A program made the translations under genes and the position numbers. Positions 35,029 through 47,057 of a stretch of 64,000 nt of DNA are shown here, piece by piece. Within the stretch, counting starts at the first letter, position 1, and every line of letters starts with the position of its first letter. The notes under the pieces are model-generated. The model was not told the origin of the DNA. It did no database searches and worked only from the letters and a program-made list of their open reading frames with translations. Where the stretch lies: positions 1,426,001 to 1,490,000 of the forward strand of contig SRSI01000028.1 in assembly GCA_005656395.1 (NCBI GenBank). Direction: 5' to 3'. Source of the DNA: Strongyloides papillosus. Its lineage: Eukaryota > Nematoda > Chromadorea > Rhabditida > Strongyloididae.

Positions 35029-38000
35029 ATGTTTTATGGATGGGCAATTTTGGTAAGTTATTAGAATAAAATTGAATCTTTTTATCCTTCCTATATTAAT
35101 TCATTAAATATAAAAGTCAAAAACTTTTTATTGATATTAATTTCCTTTTTTAGATAGCTTTAGCTATCTATTGCTGGATAGCACTTTTGTGGATTTTAAA
35201 TAATACTGAAAGGCATTTACCAATATTATTAGATGACAATAATTGTTCTACAAATGGCATTGTAACAAAAAATGGGAAGTTTGAAGGAAGGCAAAATGTT
35301 CATTTCCCGCAGCGTATGTCAAATTCTCCAACAATGAGGATATTGAGTGGTAAAAATAGAAAGATGCGTGAAAAACAACTTTTTGAAATTCTAAGAAATA
35401 GACATTTTACAAATAATATCTTAAGAAATGCTAGTAATAATAAGAGGAAAACTATAATGTTAAATGATGATAAAAGAAAGATATCACTTCCAGATAGTCA
35501 TAAGGTGGTAAAAAATGATAGTTTCCAAAATAATATAAAATCGGAAGTTTACAATACATCTATTTTATCAAAATTACCATTTAAATTGATGGATAGGTCA
35601 TTTGAAGATGATAAGGAAACACTAGAAGATTATAAATATAGCCATGCTTATGAAAATACTTGTCGATGGCCTACACTGTCCGCAAATTCACTTGATTTAA
35701 AAGATTACGTCAACCATCGCCGGCAATATAGATGTACTTATGATGATAAATATGAAAAACTAGTTACCCAATCTCCGGATGGCTCAATATTTATATCGAA
35801 ACCTAGAAATTCATTGATAAATGGTGAAATTGAATGTTATCTACAAAAGTTAAGTGGAACTCTAAGGCCAAATATAAGAAAATGGGTATTTGATGGTGAT
35901 AAAATAAAGGTGAGAATAAAAAATATTTTTAAGATAAAATACATATATTATTTTTTATTATTATTATGTTATAAAGTTAACATGTTAGTATGTTTGCAAG
36001 ATGTGTAGTAGTGTTAGGAAAGCTTTTATTTATATTGTCATATCATTGATAGGAAAATAACTTTTTCTCTACATGATATAAAGACGATATTTAGTTCTAA
36101 AATTTTTTAAATGATATAAACATTTATGGAAAAAGTATTAAACAAAGATATATCCTCATTGAGTATTATATATATTTTTTTTAGAAAAATTGAATACTCA
36201 TTTTAATTGTTTTCAATTGAAAAAAAATATGTATAAATATTTTATGTATGTAATTTTAGCTCCCTATTGAGTCTCATATAAACATAGATATGAACCAGTT
36301 CGTTATAACGTGTATAGAAATTGATAGTAAAGATAGGAAAGTCATTTTTGAAGAACCATTTACATCATTATATAACGTGGAAAAAAAAAATCAAGAAAGT
36401 ATTTCTGCTACAAACGACTCACCAAGTATAACAATTTTAGCTATTGATAGTGTTTCACGTAATCAGTTTTTCCGTCACATGTATAAAACACTAAATTTTA
36501 TGTCAGAAAATAATTTTCATGTATTACAAGGATATACAAAGATAGGTGACAATTCAGCTGTTAATATGATGGCAACATTCTCTGGCTTAACATATGATGC
36601 CGAAGCAAGATGGATGACAGATATTGTTTCTAAAAATATATCTCTAGGAAGGACAATGTTAAGTGATAAATTAAAGAAATACAAAGAGCGCTTTATTTGG
36701 CATCAAATGGAAAGAAAAAAATGTATTACTCAGTATAATGATGAAATATCAAATTCAGGATACGGAATATTTAGTTATAATCCGTTTCAAGGTTTTGATG
36801 AACCACCAGCAAATTATTACTTTAGGCCATATTATGAGTACTTATATCAACATACATTTGGTGAGGAATGTTTACATGGTACCCATTTATTGAAACCATT
36901 CCTCGATATTTGGGAACGTTTCTCAACAACATTCGCCAAAAAATGTCACTTTTCATTTAATTTTATAACAAAGTTTACACATGATTCAAGTAACTCATTA
37001 GAATTATTTGATGACCCTCTTTATGTTGCATTACAAAGATTTAAGGTAAAAGGTGTTTTTAATAACACAGTTATTATTATAATGGGTGATCATGGACAAA
37101 GAGTAGAAAGTATTCAAAAAACTTACTACGGTAGAGTTGAAGAACGAATGCCATTAATGGCAATCTATTTACCACAATCTTTTAAGAATAGATTTAAAAA
37201 AGCAGAAGAAAATATACGTTATAACAAGGTAGGTATTTTAAATATATGTGAAAAAGATTCACATGAGGGAAATGTGTATGCATATTTGGTATATTACATT
37301 TGCTAGAGCTAAGAGAATATTTTGAAATTTAAAACCCTATAATGTGTATAAGGTGAGAAAAAAAAAGTATACGCAAGGCATATTACTTAGTAAAATACAT
37401 ATACATATATGCAACAAATGCATAATAAATTTCTAACATAAAGATAACAAATATATACATATATTTTTTTACAGAATCGTTTAATATCAAATTTTGATAT
37501 TTATGAAACCTTACTTGATATTGTAAATATAACAAGATTAAAAAGTATGGAAGAACAAAAATTTTCAAAAGAAAGAGGTTTATCCATACTTAGAAATAAA
37601 ATCTCTTCCAACCGTACATGCTTTGAAGCTAAAATACCAGAAAATTTTTGTGTCTGCCAACAAAATATATCTTTGTCAGAGAATAATTTTAGATCACTTC
37701 AAAATGTTAATAATAATATTACATTAGATGCTAAAATAAAAAATACATTGACAAAATATTTGAGGGAAAAATTAGTATCAGATAAAAGTTGTATTCAATT
37801 TATTGAATATAACATATCAACATCATTAACATATTTAACAATTTCTCCTGTTGTTAGATTTGGAGCACGTTATCCTAAGAAATGGAGAGAATACTTAGTA
37901 AATAACACAGAACAAAGTATTGTTAGAGAAATTCAAGAGATATCATTTGATATTATATTATTATTAATAAATAGAATGTTATTAAAAACATATTTAACTC

Positions 38001-38155
38001 TTCAAGTAACCATGGAATATCAACAAAAATACTCTTACATTAGAGTTAGCAATAATCCAATGATAAAATCCTTTTGTAACGATCAAGAATCATTATCAAC
38101 AATTATGGAAGTTAATGAAATATGCAAAATATGTTTTCAAGAAAAAAATATCTAA
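35029..38155 (+). CDS. DUF229 family membrane-anchored protein (sulfatase/phosphatase fold)
   Basis: Four exons (35029-35052, 35154-35909, 36260-37228, 37475-38155) join in phase 0 throughout for 809 residues. The tiny first exon supplies the start MFYGWAIL, and the second continues the hydrophobic IALAIYCWIALLWIL, giving one N-terminal signal-anchor. Residues 30-260 form a variable luminal stem with CRWP and RQYRCTYDD Cys motifs. The DUF229 core follows: ILAIDSVSRNQFFRHM (near 320), TFSGLTYD, NPFQGFDEPPANYYFRP, and the metal-site-like IIIMGDHGQR near 530, ending with a Cys-containing C-terminal region. DUF229 proteins share the alkaline-phosphatase/sulfatase fold but have Ser where sulfatases have formylglycine-forming Cys. 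Their substrates are unknown and many nematode paralogues exist. A luminal or extracellular role is inferred. Confidence 0.9.
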
Positions 38156-39701
38156 TAAATTTTTAATGATATTGTTAATTTTCAAGTAAAAATATAGGAT
38201 TTAAAATGTAATCGCGTTAGAATTTTAAAATTAATAATATATACTACAAATTTTTATTATTTCGTTTAATGAACATTAAAAAAATGTAAAGATATATTCT
38301 TTTTAATTATTTGTGCCGTCTCATTTAATCTATTTATCGTACTATTTTTGTCGAAAAAAATGTTCTGCACATCATTAGAGATATTAAAGAATATTTTTAT
38401 TTCTAAATTTAACATATAAATTAAAAATGTAAATGAGTATAGGATAAAAATGAAAAAGGGGTTACCTAAAATTTGTTGGCACACTAAACATTGGTAAAAG
38501 GAGATTTTTTTAGTAATTTAAAATATACCATTCTACACATGAACAACTTACAATTGGCATAAATTTAAATACATATATATTTTAATCAACATAAAGTGTC
38601 ATAGTCAAATTTAATATGCCATTGAAAGAGATTAACTTTATGAAAGAAGTAGACATAGCAATAATTGTTAAAACATAGTAGTTATGACATATATGTATTA
38701 ATAAAAAGATTAAATAATACTACTTAAAAAACTTTATCATATAGTAAATAATTTTAAAAAAAAATATGAAAAAAGATTTCAAATTATTTATAGAGTTTCC
38801 TTGGCAATGTGTTAAATACAAATGCCTATATAATAAATGGAATCATTTTATACACACAATTTCAATTTATTACACTTTTCATTATTATTTTTCTTGTCTA
38901 AAATTTCTCAAAAAGTTTACCATATTCACAGATATTTTAAGCAACATTAACAATCAACTTTTAAAAATTTCACATTCATTTAAAAATATTAAAAAAGTTA
39001 TATGATAGATGGTAATATAGTATTATGTTGATTAAATTAATTTCAACAAAATTATTAATGAACTCTAATTAAGTTTTCATTTTTACCAAGAAAATGGTTA
39101 AATAAATTTTTTGTCAAATATTATAATATTAATCAAATTATACATTTAAAGTACATGGTAGTATAGTAATATAGACGAAAAATAAATTTATTTACCAAGG
39201 GAATGGCAAAAAATAGACTAATTTAATTGACTTTTCTTTTGCCACTTTATATCTATGAGAAAGATATAAATTTGTTAAATGAATTATATTTTTTATTTAA
39301 ATGTAATGAAAAAGATAACAATTCCCAAAAACATATAATTATAATACCTTAAATCTCTAAAATTTCCCATACAGTTATGCCAATTTTTGGGGATATTTGT
39401 TACATTAAAATATTCTTTCCTAAACAAATTACTTAAATTCAATCTTTTTTTTCATAAAATTGAATAAACAAGTATTTTGTTGAAGTTAAAAGGATTGATT
39501 TCTTTTATAAATTAAAATATTCTATTGAAATAGTTCTATACATTATTTGCATTGTAAGCATAAAAAAGGAGTTATACATAAATGAAATGGTAAAAAGTTA
39601 TTTCCACGTTTAATTAAAGTGCGATCATAGTTTTATTCATCAACGAAAATAAATTGAGGACTTGATAATATTGAGAAAATACAACAATTAATAATTATTT
39701 C
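38156..39701. other. Intergenic region between convergent genes
   Basis: The flanking DUF229 and Ig/DB genes converge here. The short frames seen (for example 38766-39005) have AT-driven composition and no support. No terminator-like structure or RNA gene is apparent. Confidence 0.5.
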
Positions 39702-40738
39702 CTATGTATCTGCTTGTAGATTGAAACATTCAAATATTTCTGGCAAATAGTACAGGCACAGTCGATGACTTTTCTTCAACATCTATAATTTCTTAAATAT
39801 AATATACACTTATTTTAACTTACGGTGAAATTATTAGAACAAAAATCATGACAAAAATCTGGAATATTTCGGGCTTGACAACAAGAAGTGTAATTTTTTC
39901 TTCCATCATCAGTTACACAATGAATGAAATTTCTAAAATCAGCGCTCTGGCAACTAATTGGATCAAAAACTTCTAAATACATATCTCTTGGCTTGCACAT
40001 TGAACGACACATTGGATTTATACCTCTTTCCAAGCAACATGCTGTGTAGTCATATCTGATATGCTTATGAAACCCTTGTTTTAAGCCACTATCTTAAAAT
40101 AAAAAAATAATCATTTTTTTTTAAATATACTACGTACTTAATACTTCTACATGAAAATCCAATTGTTGGGGAACTTCATTTATAACACATCTATAATCTC
40201 CACCATCCTGTTTCGTTATATTTCGTAATATTAGGTTATAATTTTCTGTAATGCAATTACATGTCTTTCCTTGAGGTAACTTAAACATTTCTTTACAATC
40301 TAAAATTATATCATTAAAATTAATTCTTAGACAAGAAAGAAATTTAAAAAAACAAAGAAAAATACAATCTATATTTTACTAACCTTCAACTTTCATAGAC
40401 TCTTCATCAATTGTATGTTGTAGGTATACCGATGACGGATCTACACCTGATGAAACAATAAATTTTGTATTATTGAACATAACAACACCATTTTTTAACC
40501 AAGAAACCTTTAAATAAGAAATTATTCAATTGCTTCAATTATTACTTACAGATAATGCTTGATCTTTACACCTATAAACAGTGCATTGTAACCTTCCTGA
40601 AAATCCATCCAACACTGGAATAATAACATCTGAAGTACTTGTCAATTGAAATTTATATTCATTTGTAGTGGGCCATTGGATAGATGACTTGAATAGCAAT
40701 ATTTTATATATAATAAATAGAAAATTTAAAAACTTCAT
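39702..40738 (-). CDS. igdb: Secreted Ig-domain plus DB-module protein
   Basis: Five exons (40738-40550, 40507-40384, 40299-40138, 40092-39824, 39782-39702) join in consistent phase for 274 residues. The N-terminus MKFLNFLFIIYKILLF is a signal peptide. Residues about 30-165 form one Ig-like domain. Its first Cys lies in GRLQCTVYRC, with the SWLKNG strand after it and the diagnostic DGGDYRCVI near the end. Residues about 170-274 form a nematode DB module: CCLERGINPMCRSMC, then CQSADFRNFIHCV, DDGRKNYTSCCQ and IPDFCHDFC. It closes in the last exon with LCLYYLPEIFECF. This Ig+DB layout is that of Caenorhabditis IGDB proteins, secreted or cell-surface proteins of unclear function. Some Ig strand residues are poorly conserved. 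Confidence 0.85.
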
Positions 40739-41843
40739 ATTATTATTGCAAATATATATAAATATATTAAAAACCTATATTTTACAAATCAAAAACCTAA
40801 AATGTTTCAATGGTTAATTTTTCCCTATCATTCATGATACAATCTGAAGGTTAATAGCTATTAAGGTGTAGGATCAAAGAGGTATGACAAAATGATACCA
40901 AAATAAATGTTTTCTTTATAATAACACTAGTCTACCCCCACTTCATAACGCCCAATGACTTGGTTAAAAAAAGGTAATATTTTCATGTATTAATTTAAAC
41001 ACAAAATTTAGGCTCATCAACAACTTTTATACGTGTACTAATCATGAGAGAAGACGAAGATACATGTACACATATATCTATTCTACGTTTGGGTTAGCCT
41101 TTCAAAAAGTAACCTAAACAAACTCAAAGTCAAAATTAAATATTACATATAAGAAAAGATATTTTGCGCATCAACATGATGCGTTTTTTGATAGTAATAT
41201 TAAAAAATATCAAATAAAATTAACATAATTTGATTTTAAGAAAATGATTCTAAAAAATTAGGTTTTATAGAATCGTACGCAACCAAAAAAATTATAAAAT
41301 AACACTATTCACTTTTCCTTGACATTCCTAATTGTAATTCTTCAGTTCAAAAAGATAACAAAGCAATACTACATGATAATTATGATTTTAAAAAATATAC
41401 AAAAAAAATAGAAAAAGAAGTAAATATTAAATCTATGTTTTATTTTTAACTATAAAAACATTTGTAAATTGATTATTACAACATTTCTTAATAATAAGAT
41501 TAATGTAATTATTGTAGAAGTTCCTTGGTAGAAATTAATGCTCACACACATGAAAAATTTCAAACACATTTTTTGGTAATTTAAAATTAATTACTCAACT
41601 AACTTTATTTTTTGCACTTTTATTTAATACGCCTTATTCAGGAACGAGTTTTATAAATATTTTAAGTTTGAGTTGCTTTTTTTTTTAAAAACTTTTACGT
41701 TTTAATTATTTTGAGGTTGAACGGATAGAGCATTTTCATATTAATTGAATGAACACCTCTCAAATAATTTTCTTGTTTAGAACCATTTTTGTAAACCTAT
41801 TTAAATATTTTGTAGATTTTTTCATTCTATATTTTTGATTATC
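40739..41843. other. Divergent promoter region
   Basis: The Ig/DB gene (minus) and the UPF0729 gene (plus) start on either side, so this 1.1 kb holds both promoters. A less AT-rich patch at about 40920-41100, with CTACCCCCAC and CATAACGCCC words, may contain control sites. TTTTGTAG at 41808-41815 is a splice acceptor 28 bases before the next start codon. Confidence 0.45.
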
Positions 41844-42086
41844 ATGGTTTGTGTTCCATGTATTTTTCTACCAATTCTTTTGGCAATCTACTTGAAATTT
41901 ATCCAACCAATTGTTCTAAAATTTGTTCCAGAAAGATGGAAAGCAAAGTTAGATTCTATTCTTTATCCAACATGCCCAATAAACATTCAACAACAGTCAA
42001 CAAGACCAAATGAAGGAGATAATTGTTGTAAAGATGAAAATAACGTAAGAAGTTGTACTAAAGAAGAAAATAAAAAAGATATTTGA
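41844..42086 (+). CDS. UPF0729 (C18orf32-like) small membrane protein
   Basis: A single-exon gene of 80 residues. The start MVCVPCIFLPILLAIYLKF closely resembles the conserved N-terminus of the UPF0729 family (human C18orf32 starts MVCIPC, followed by a hydrophobic helix and K-F). Residues 5-25 form a hydrophobic segment. A second conserved part has RWKAKLDSILYPTCP, and the polar, Cys-containing tail is variable. The human protein associates with the ER and lipid droplets; a similar location is inferred. The ATG at 41844 is chosen over upstream alternatives because the family begins exactly with MVC. A TTTTGTAG acceptor 28 bases upstream fits spliced-leader addition. Confidence 0.85.
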   Translation: MVCVPCIFLPILLAIYLKFIQPIVLKFVPERWKAKLDSILYPTCPINIQQQSTRPNEGDNCCKDENNVRSCTKEENKKDI

Positions 42087-43058
42087 CCTCTGTCCCAAAA
42101 AGAATAAAAATTGTTTATGTTAAGCCAAACATCAACAAGGAAAGTCTTTGAGATGAAGTATATATATAATCTTTAAATAAATAATACAACATTGTACCAA
42201 ATGATTATTTTAAAATAAAATATATTTATCCTTAATAATTCCCTCAATTTTTTAATAATATTTTAACAAAATTAGTTTGTTTCTTTATAAATTACAGCAA
42301 CTGCCATCTAGCATACACTCTCTCCCTCTTGATCAGCCATCATTTATCAGTGATTGGCCCATCATAAAGTAAATAATTTTCACAATCATTCATAAGCGAT
42401 GGACATATGACATCTACACTGACACATTCTTCATATAAGAAAATAAAATTATAATATTCCTTGAGGCAAAATGTAAGAAATGACTTACTATTATTATTAT
42501 TATTATTTATAATTATCACTACAATGAGATATGATTGACTACCTAACTTCCATCTCCATCTAATTTTCCAGTTCTCCTCCTTTTTATCATTATTATCCTA
42601 CTATTTATAATTTACAGGAATAAAAAATACTATATTAAATACATTCAAAAGTGTTAAAAAGTTTTATTAATGAGTATTGTTAGAGGAACAATGGATTAAA
42701 GTAATTATCATACAGTAAGATAAGATATTAATTAGTAAGGGTCATTTGTATCTTTCAAGATACACAACTTTTTATTTTTTGTAATTATCTTTTTAAGGCT
42801 AATCACACTATAAATTGAAATTTAATCATATGCCTTAAAAACTTTATCCTAATAAAGCCTATAACTACAAAGATTAGCCATGATTTGGAGGCTGGATGTT
42901 AATTGTGAATGTTAAAGGCATACACATTTTATGGAGGCGTTACATACTTACTCAAAATTGCACTTCGAGCTAAAATTGAATTTGCCATTTATTAAAGACT
43001 ATAACAGTAAAATTACTCTTAATATTTCATATTTTTAGTTATTTATATTATTCAGAAG
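42087..43058. other. Intergenic region upstream of the SFRP gene
   Basis: This gap of almost 1 kb is less AT-rich between 42295 and 42600. It contains the word ACTCTCTCCCTCTTG (42317-42331), also present upstream of the calcium pump, and a TTATCAGTGATTGG segment with a GATA-like core. A (TTA)n tract is at 42490-42507. CATATTTTTAG at about 43028-43038 is an acceptor just before the SFRP start. No gene is seen. Confidence 0.45.
42490..42507. repeat. (TTA)n microsatellite
   Basis: About six TTA units in a row; an ordinary microsatellite. Confidence 0.8.
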
Positions 43059-44778
43059 ATGCTCAAAAAGTTACATTTTTTTATCTTCCTAAATTTTTAT
43101 ATTATTATTAATGGTAATTACATTTCTTCTGAATCATCATGGTCCAGTTTCCATGCTGATAGATTAACAGCACCAAAATGTGTTGATATACCAAGTAATT
43201 TTACGTTATGTAAAAATATGCAGGTAATAAATATGGAATAATTAAAAAAGTCCTTTTTTACATTTATAGTATAGTCAAATGAGATTTCCAAACTTTTTTG
43301 AACATGAAACATTAGCTGAAGTACTTGAACAATCAGAGTCATTTGTTCCATTAGCAAACATTGACTGTCATCCAGATACAAAGGTAATAACTTAATGTTA
43401 TCATAATAAAAATTATTAAAAGTAATTGCAGATGTTTCTTTGTTCATTGTTTGCTCCAGTATGCCTATCATCCTTAGATAAACATATTCCGCCATGTCGG
43501 TCCCTTTGCCTCGCTGTTCGCCAGGTGTGTTTTTTTAAAAATATTCAATAATTTTCCTAATTAGTGGATCACACTAATAAGGAAAAAATGAATAAACTAT
43601 TGAATTTTTAAGGTTCTTAAATTTAACCGCTTTTATATTTTTTACCAATTTATAGGGATGTGAAAGTAGAATGAAAAAATATGGTTTCGATTGGCCGGAA
43701 ATGTTAAATTGTAACAACTATCCAATAGATAATGATATGTGTATCAAGGCTCTTACACCAACTAAGCCAAGTACGGTCATTTTTAAAACAACTCCCAGTT
43801 AGTCCATTATCCTTATTTTATCCTTTTTGTTTTAAAATATCTTAATTTCTTTTGTTTACATTTTTTCTATTTTTTTAGAGCCATCTAGTCAGTGTCGATC
43901 TTGTGGACAAATTTCAACATTTGAAAATATTATTGATAATTACTGCAGAGCTAATATAGGTAAGTTTAAAAAATTTTCAAAGAAGCTATTAATTATACAT
44001 TCATCGGCTACTCTCTTTAATATTTGGGATAAAAGTCAAATTATTCTCTTTCTAATTTTATATTCTCTCCCACCAAAAGATATTTTTTTTTTTTTTTGAT
44101 ATTTTCTGATAAAATATGCTTGTCTTTTTGCACTCATCATTCATTTCTTCATTCTATTGTTCCTCCTCAAGCATTGTAATATTTATTTGCTCCTTAGAGA
44201 GCTTCTTTTACCGATAATATAAAAATTGAAGATAATGGATAAGGAGGAATGATAAAATATCCTATGTAAAAGGCGGCATTCTTTGATCAATTTAGTTATC
44301 CAAGAGATTTTTGATGAATATGAAGAGCTTTGATATTCGATCTATCATTCTATTTTCTTCCTAAAATTTTAGAAGGTACAACTATATTTTAAAACCATAA
44401 TCTTTTTTAGTGATCAAAGGGAAGCTAAATAAAGTTGATAGGAATCATGTTACAATTAATAACGGTGGAATACGTAATTTGAAACATGACGATGGAAAGC
44501 GTCATATTCCAAAAAATAAATTAATTAGACTTAACGATCAAAATGAAAATGGAAGATGTACTTGTAAAATTGAAAAAGGAAACCACTTGATTATGGCCTC
44601 TCAATTGCAAGATGGTACATTTGTTGCTAAACTTATAATGCCATGGAAAAGAGATGACCCAGAATTTAAGAAAACAATTCGTTCAATAAAAAAGATTAAC
44701 TGTCAGTCATTGGGACGTGAAATTAGGCAATCTGTCTTCAAGAGACCTCATACACGACAACACTTTTCACATCATTAA
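43059..44778 (+). CDS. sfrp-1: Secreted frizzled-related protein
   Basis: Six exons (43059-43223, 43270-43383, 43432-43524, 43656-43797, 43879-43959, 44411-44778) join in phase for 320 residues. A signal peptide ([15 protein letters not shown]) is followed by a frizzled cysteine-rich domain with all ten cysteines: [48 protein letters not shown] and DMCI. The C-terminal half begins CRSCG and has a netrin-like (NTR) pattern with [11 protein letters not shown] and a last Cys in INCQSLG, ending in a basic tail. There is no membrane segment after the CRD, so this is a secreted SFRP and not a Frizzled receptor. SFRPs bind Wnt ligands in the extracellular space and shape their gradients. The fifth intron is the longest (about 450 bp). 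The gene converges on the ABC transporter, with about 220 bp between stop codons. Confidence 0.95.
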
Positions 44779-44995
44779 CCTGTGAATTTATACAACAAAG
44801 GAAGAGAAAAAAAGAAAAATAATGAAGACATCATTTATGTAATATTAAATTTTTAATGTGCTAAATTAATTAAAATGACATTATGAATATATACTTTAAT
44901 ATAACTTGTTTCATGAAAAACTAACTTGTCGTAAGAATTAAAAAAGTAATAAAAATTGCACATATAAAAACTATTTTTTTTAGCAACTTTTTCTC

Positions 44996-47057
44996 TTAAT
45001 TAAGATCTTGAGCCTGAACAAATTTATAGTAATTGCCTTTTTTACGCATAAGTTGTTGATGTGTACCTTGTTCAACAACTTTTTTATCTTTAATTACTAT
45101 AATGTTATCAGAATTTTTGATTGTACTAATACGGTGAGCAATAATTAGAACAGTACGATTTTTGGTTACATTTTTTAATGCTTCCGAAACTAAACGTTCA
45201 CTCTCTGAATCTAAAGCACTTGTAGCTTCGTCTAATATAAGAATCGGAGGATTTTTCAAGATAGCACGCGCAATTGCAATTCTTTGCTTCTGTCCTCCAG
45301 ATAAAGTAACACCTCTTTCTCCAATCATAGTTTTATATTTATCAGGGAAAGATGATATAAATTTATCAGCATTAGCCAACTCAGCTGCCCTAAGAATCTA
45401 AAATAAAATGAAAATATAAAAAATATTTTTATATACTTACCTCATCATCTGTTGCATTTGGTTTTCCATATCGAATATTTTCTTCAATAGTTCCATGAAA
45501 TAATATTGGTTCCTGAGATATATAACCAATTATTAATTTTCTTAGCCAATGAGGATTAAGATCCCTTAAATCGTAACCATCTAATGTTATTTTTCCATCA
45601 ATTGGATCATAAAATCTTTCAATTAGACTTGCTATTGTACTTTTACCACCACCAGAGTTACCACATAATGCTGTAACTTTTCCATATGGTATCTCTAAAT
45701 CAATTCCATCAAGAACAACATGATTTTTTCTCGTTTCATATGAAAAGGTAACATTATCAAATTTGATCGATCCATACAATGAATGATGTGGTATAGTTCT
45801 GTCTCCAGGAACCAAAGAATGCTTAATATTCAGATATTCAAAAATTCTAGACAAGGCGCTCCACCCACGAACAGCACCTCCAGAGACAACAGATATTTGA
45901 GAAATACTTTTTTGAATACTTTGCGCTGTTATAAGGAATGACATCAATTCACCAGCTAGCATTTCTTTTTTTATAACTAATTGTGAACCACCCCATAAAA
46001 CTCCTAAAACGACACCATTGAGAAAAAGATTTGTTGCACCCTGAAAGATTCCAATTCCTCCTCCTAGTTTTATATTTAATGATTGATTTTTCTCAAGCTC
46101 ATTTTCGTAGTTTTTAATAGTTATATCTTCCATAGCAAAAGCTTTAACAGTTCTAATATTACCTAGTGCTTCTGTAGCAACACTGGAAACTTTACCATTT
46201 TGTGCTTGAGCACGTTTACTTAACTCTTTTAAAAAGGCAGAACAAGCTTTACCGATTAAGACAACTATTGGTATTATAATTATGGTACATAAAGTCATTT
46301 TGGGAGAAATAAAGTATAATGATATTGCACTACCACCAGCTTGAGTTAATGATTTTAATCCTTTTGATACAACTGTCTTGAAAGATGATTTAAATTCTTG
46401 AACATCATAATTTAATCTATCACATATCTCACCTATACGTTGTTTATCAAAAAATGTCATATCATGATAAATAAGGTGATTAAATAATTGCACACGTAAA
46501 TTAGTGGCCATCTTTTCACCCATCACAGAAATGAAAAATATGTAACCAAAAGTAAGTAAAGATTGAAAGAGATAATATCCTAGAAGTTTTATTCCTAATG
46601 GATGTAATTTATCAAAATTCCCAACATCTTGCGATTTTAAAATTTCAGTGACGCCATTAATTAATTTTCCAAGAATTAATGGAATATTAATATCAACGTA
46701 TGCAGCACCAATAACACATATAATTGCGCCTAAAAGGTAATGTAAGACAGGTTTTAAGATAATCCATAAATCATGAAATGTAGCATTATACTCAGAAATT
46801 GAGTTTCTTTTACTATCGACTTCTTTTTTGATAAAATTTTTAGAATAACAATTCGTTTCTCTATATAAAGCAACCCCACAACTTAATGATAATCCAAATA
46901 ATTTGAAAGTACTTCTTAATGAATTGACATGAAAAGGTTTCGTAAACCATCTTTGTGCTTGTAAGATATTTAGTTGTAAAGTTTTTTGTGTGTTAATTGA
47001 ACGATATGTTATGGTTGAAAACTTTATTGGTCTACGGAGTGTCGAAAGAATACCCAT
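44996..47057 (-). CDS. Mitochondrial ABC half-transporter, ABCB8-like
   Basis: Two exons (47057-45441, 45397-44996) join in phase 0 for 672 residues. The N-terminal 100 residues are basic with few acids, consistent with a mitochondrial presequence. The ABC membrane domain (about residues 100-400) contains the ABCB8-typical VQEFKSSFK and [13 protein letters not shown], as well as an RVFEY-like RIFEY. The nucleotide-binding domain has Walker [11 protein letters not shown]-loop ISQEP, signature LSGGQKQR (the intron falls between Q-loop and signature), Walker [13 protein letters not shown] and H-loop AHR. All catalytic residues are present. ABCB8 sits in the inner mitochondrial membrane and has been linked to iron export and a K-ATP channel. 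It probably acts as a homodimer. A TTTTTCAG acceptor eight bases before the ATG suggests trans-splicing. The closest Caenorhabditis relatives are HAF proteins; the exact orthologue is uncertain. Confidence 0.93.

Noticed and set aside
37383..37568. Minus-strand 61-codon frame
   Set aside because: It covers a DUF229 intron and has purely AT-driven composition.
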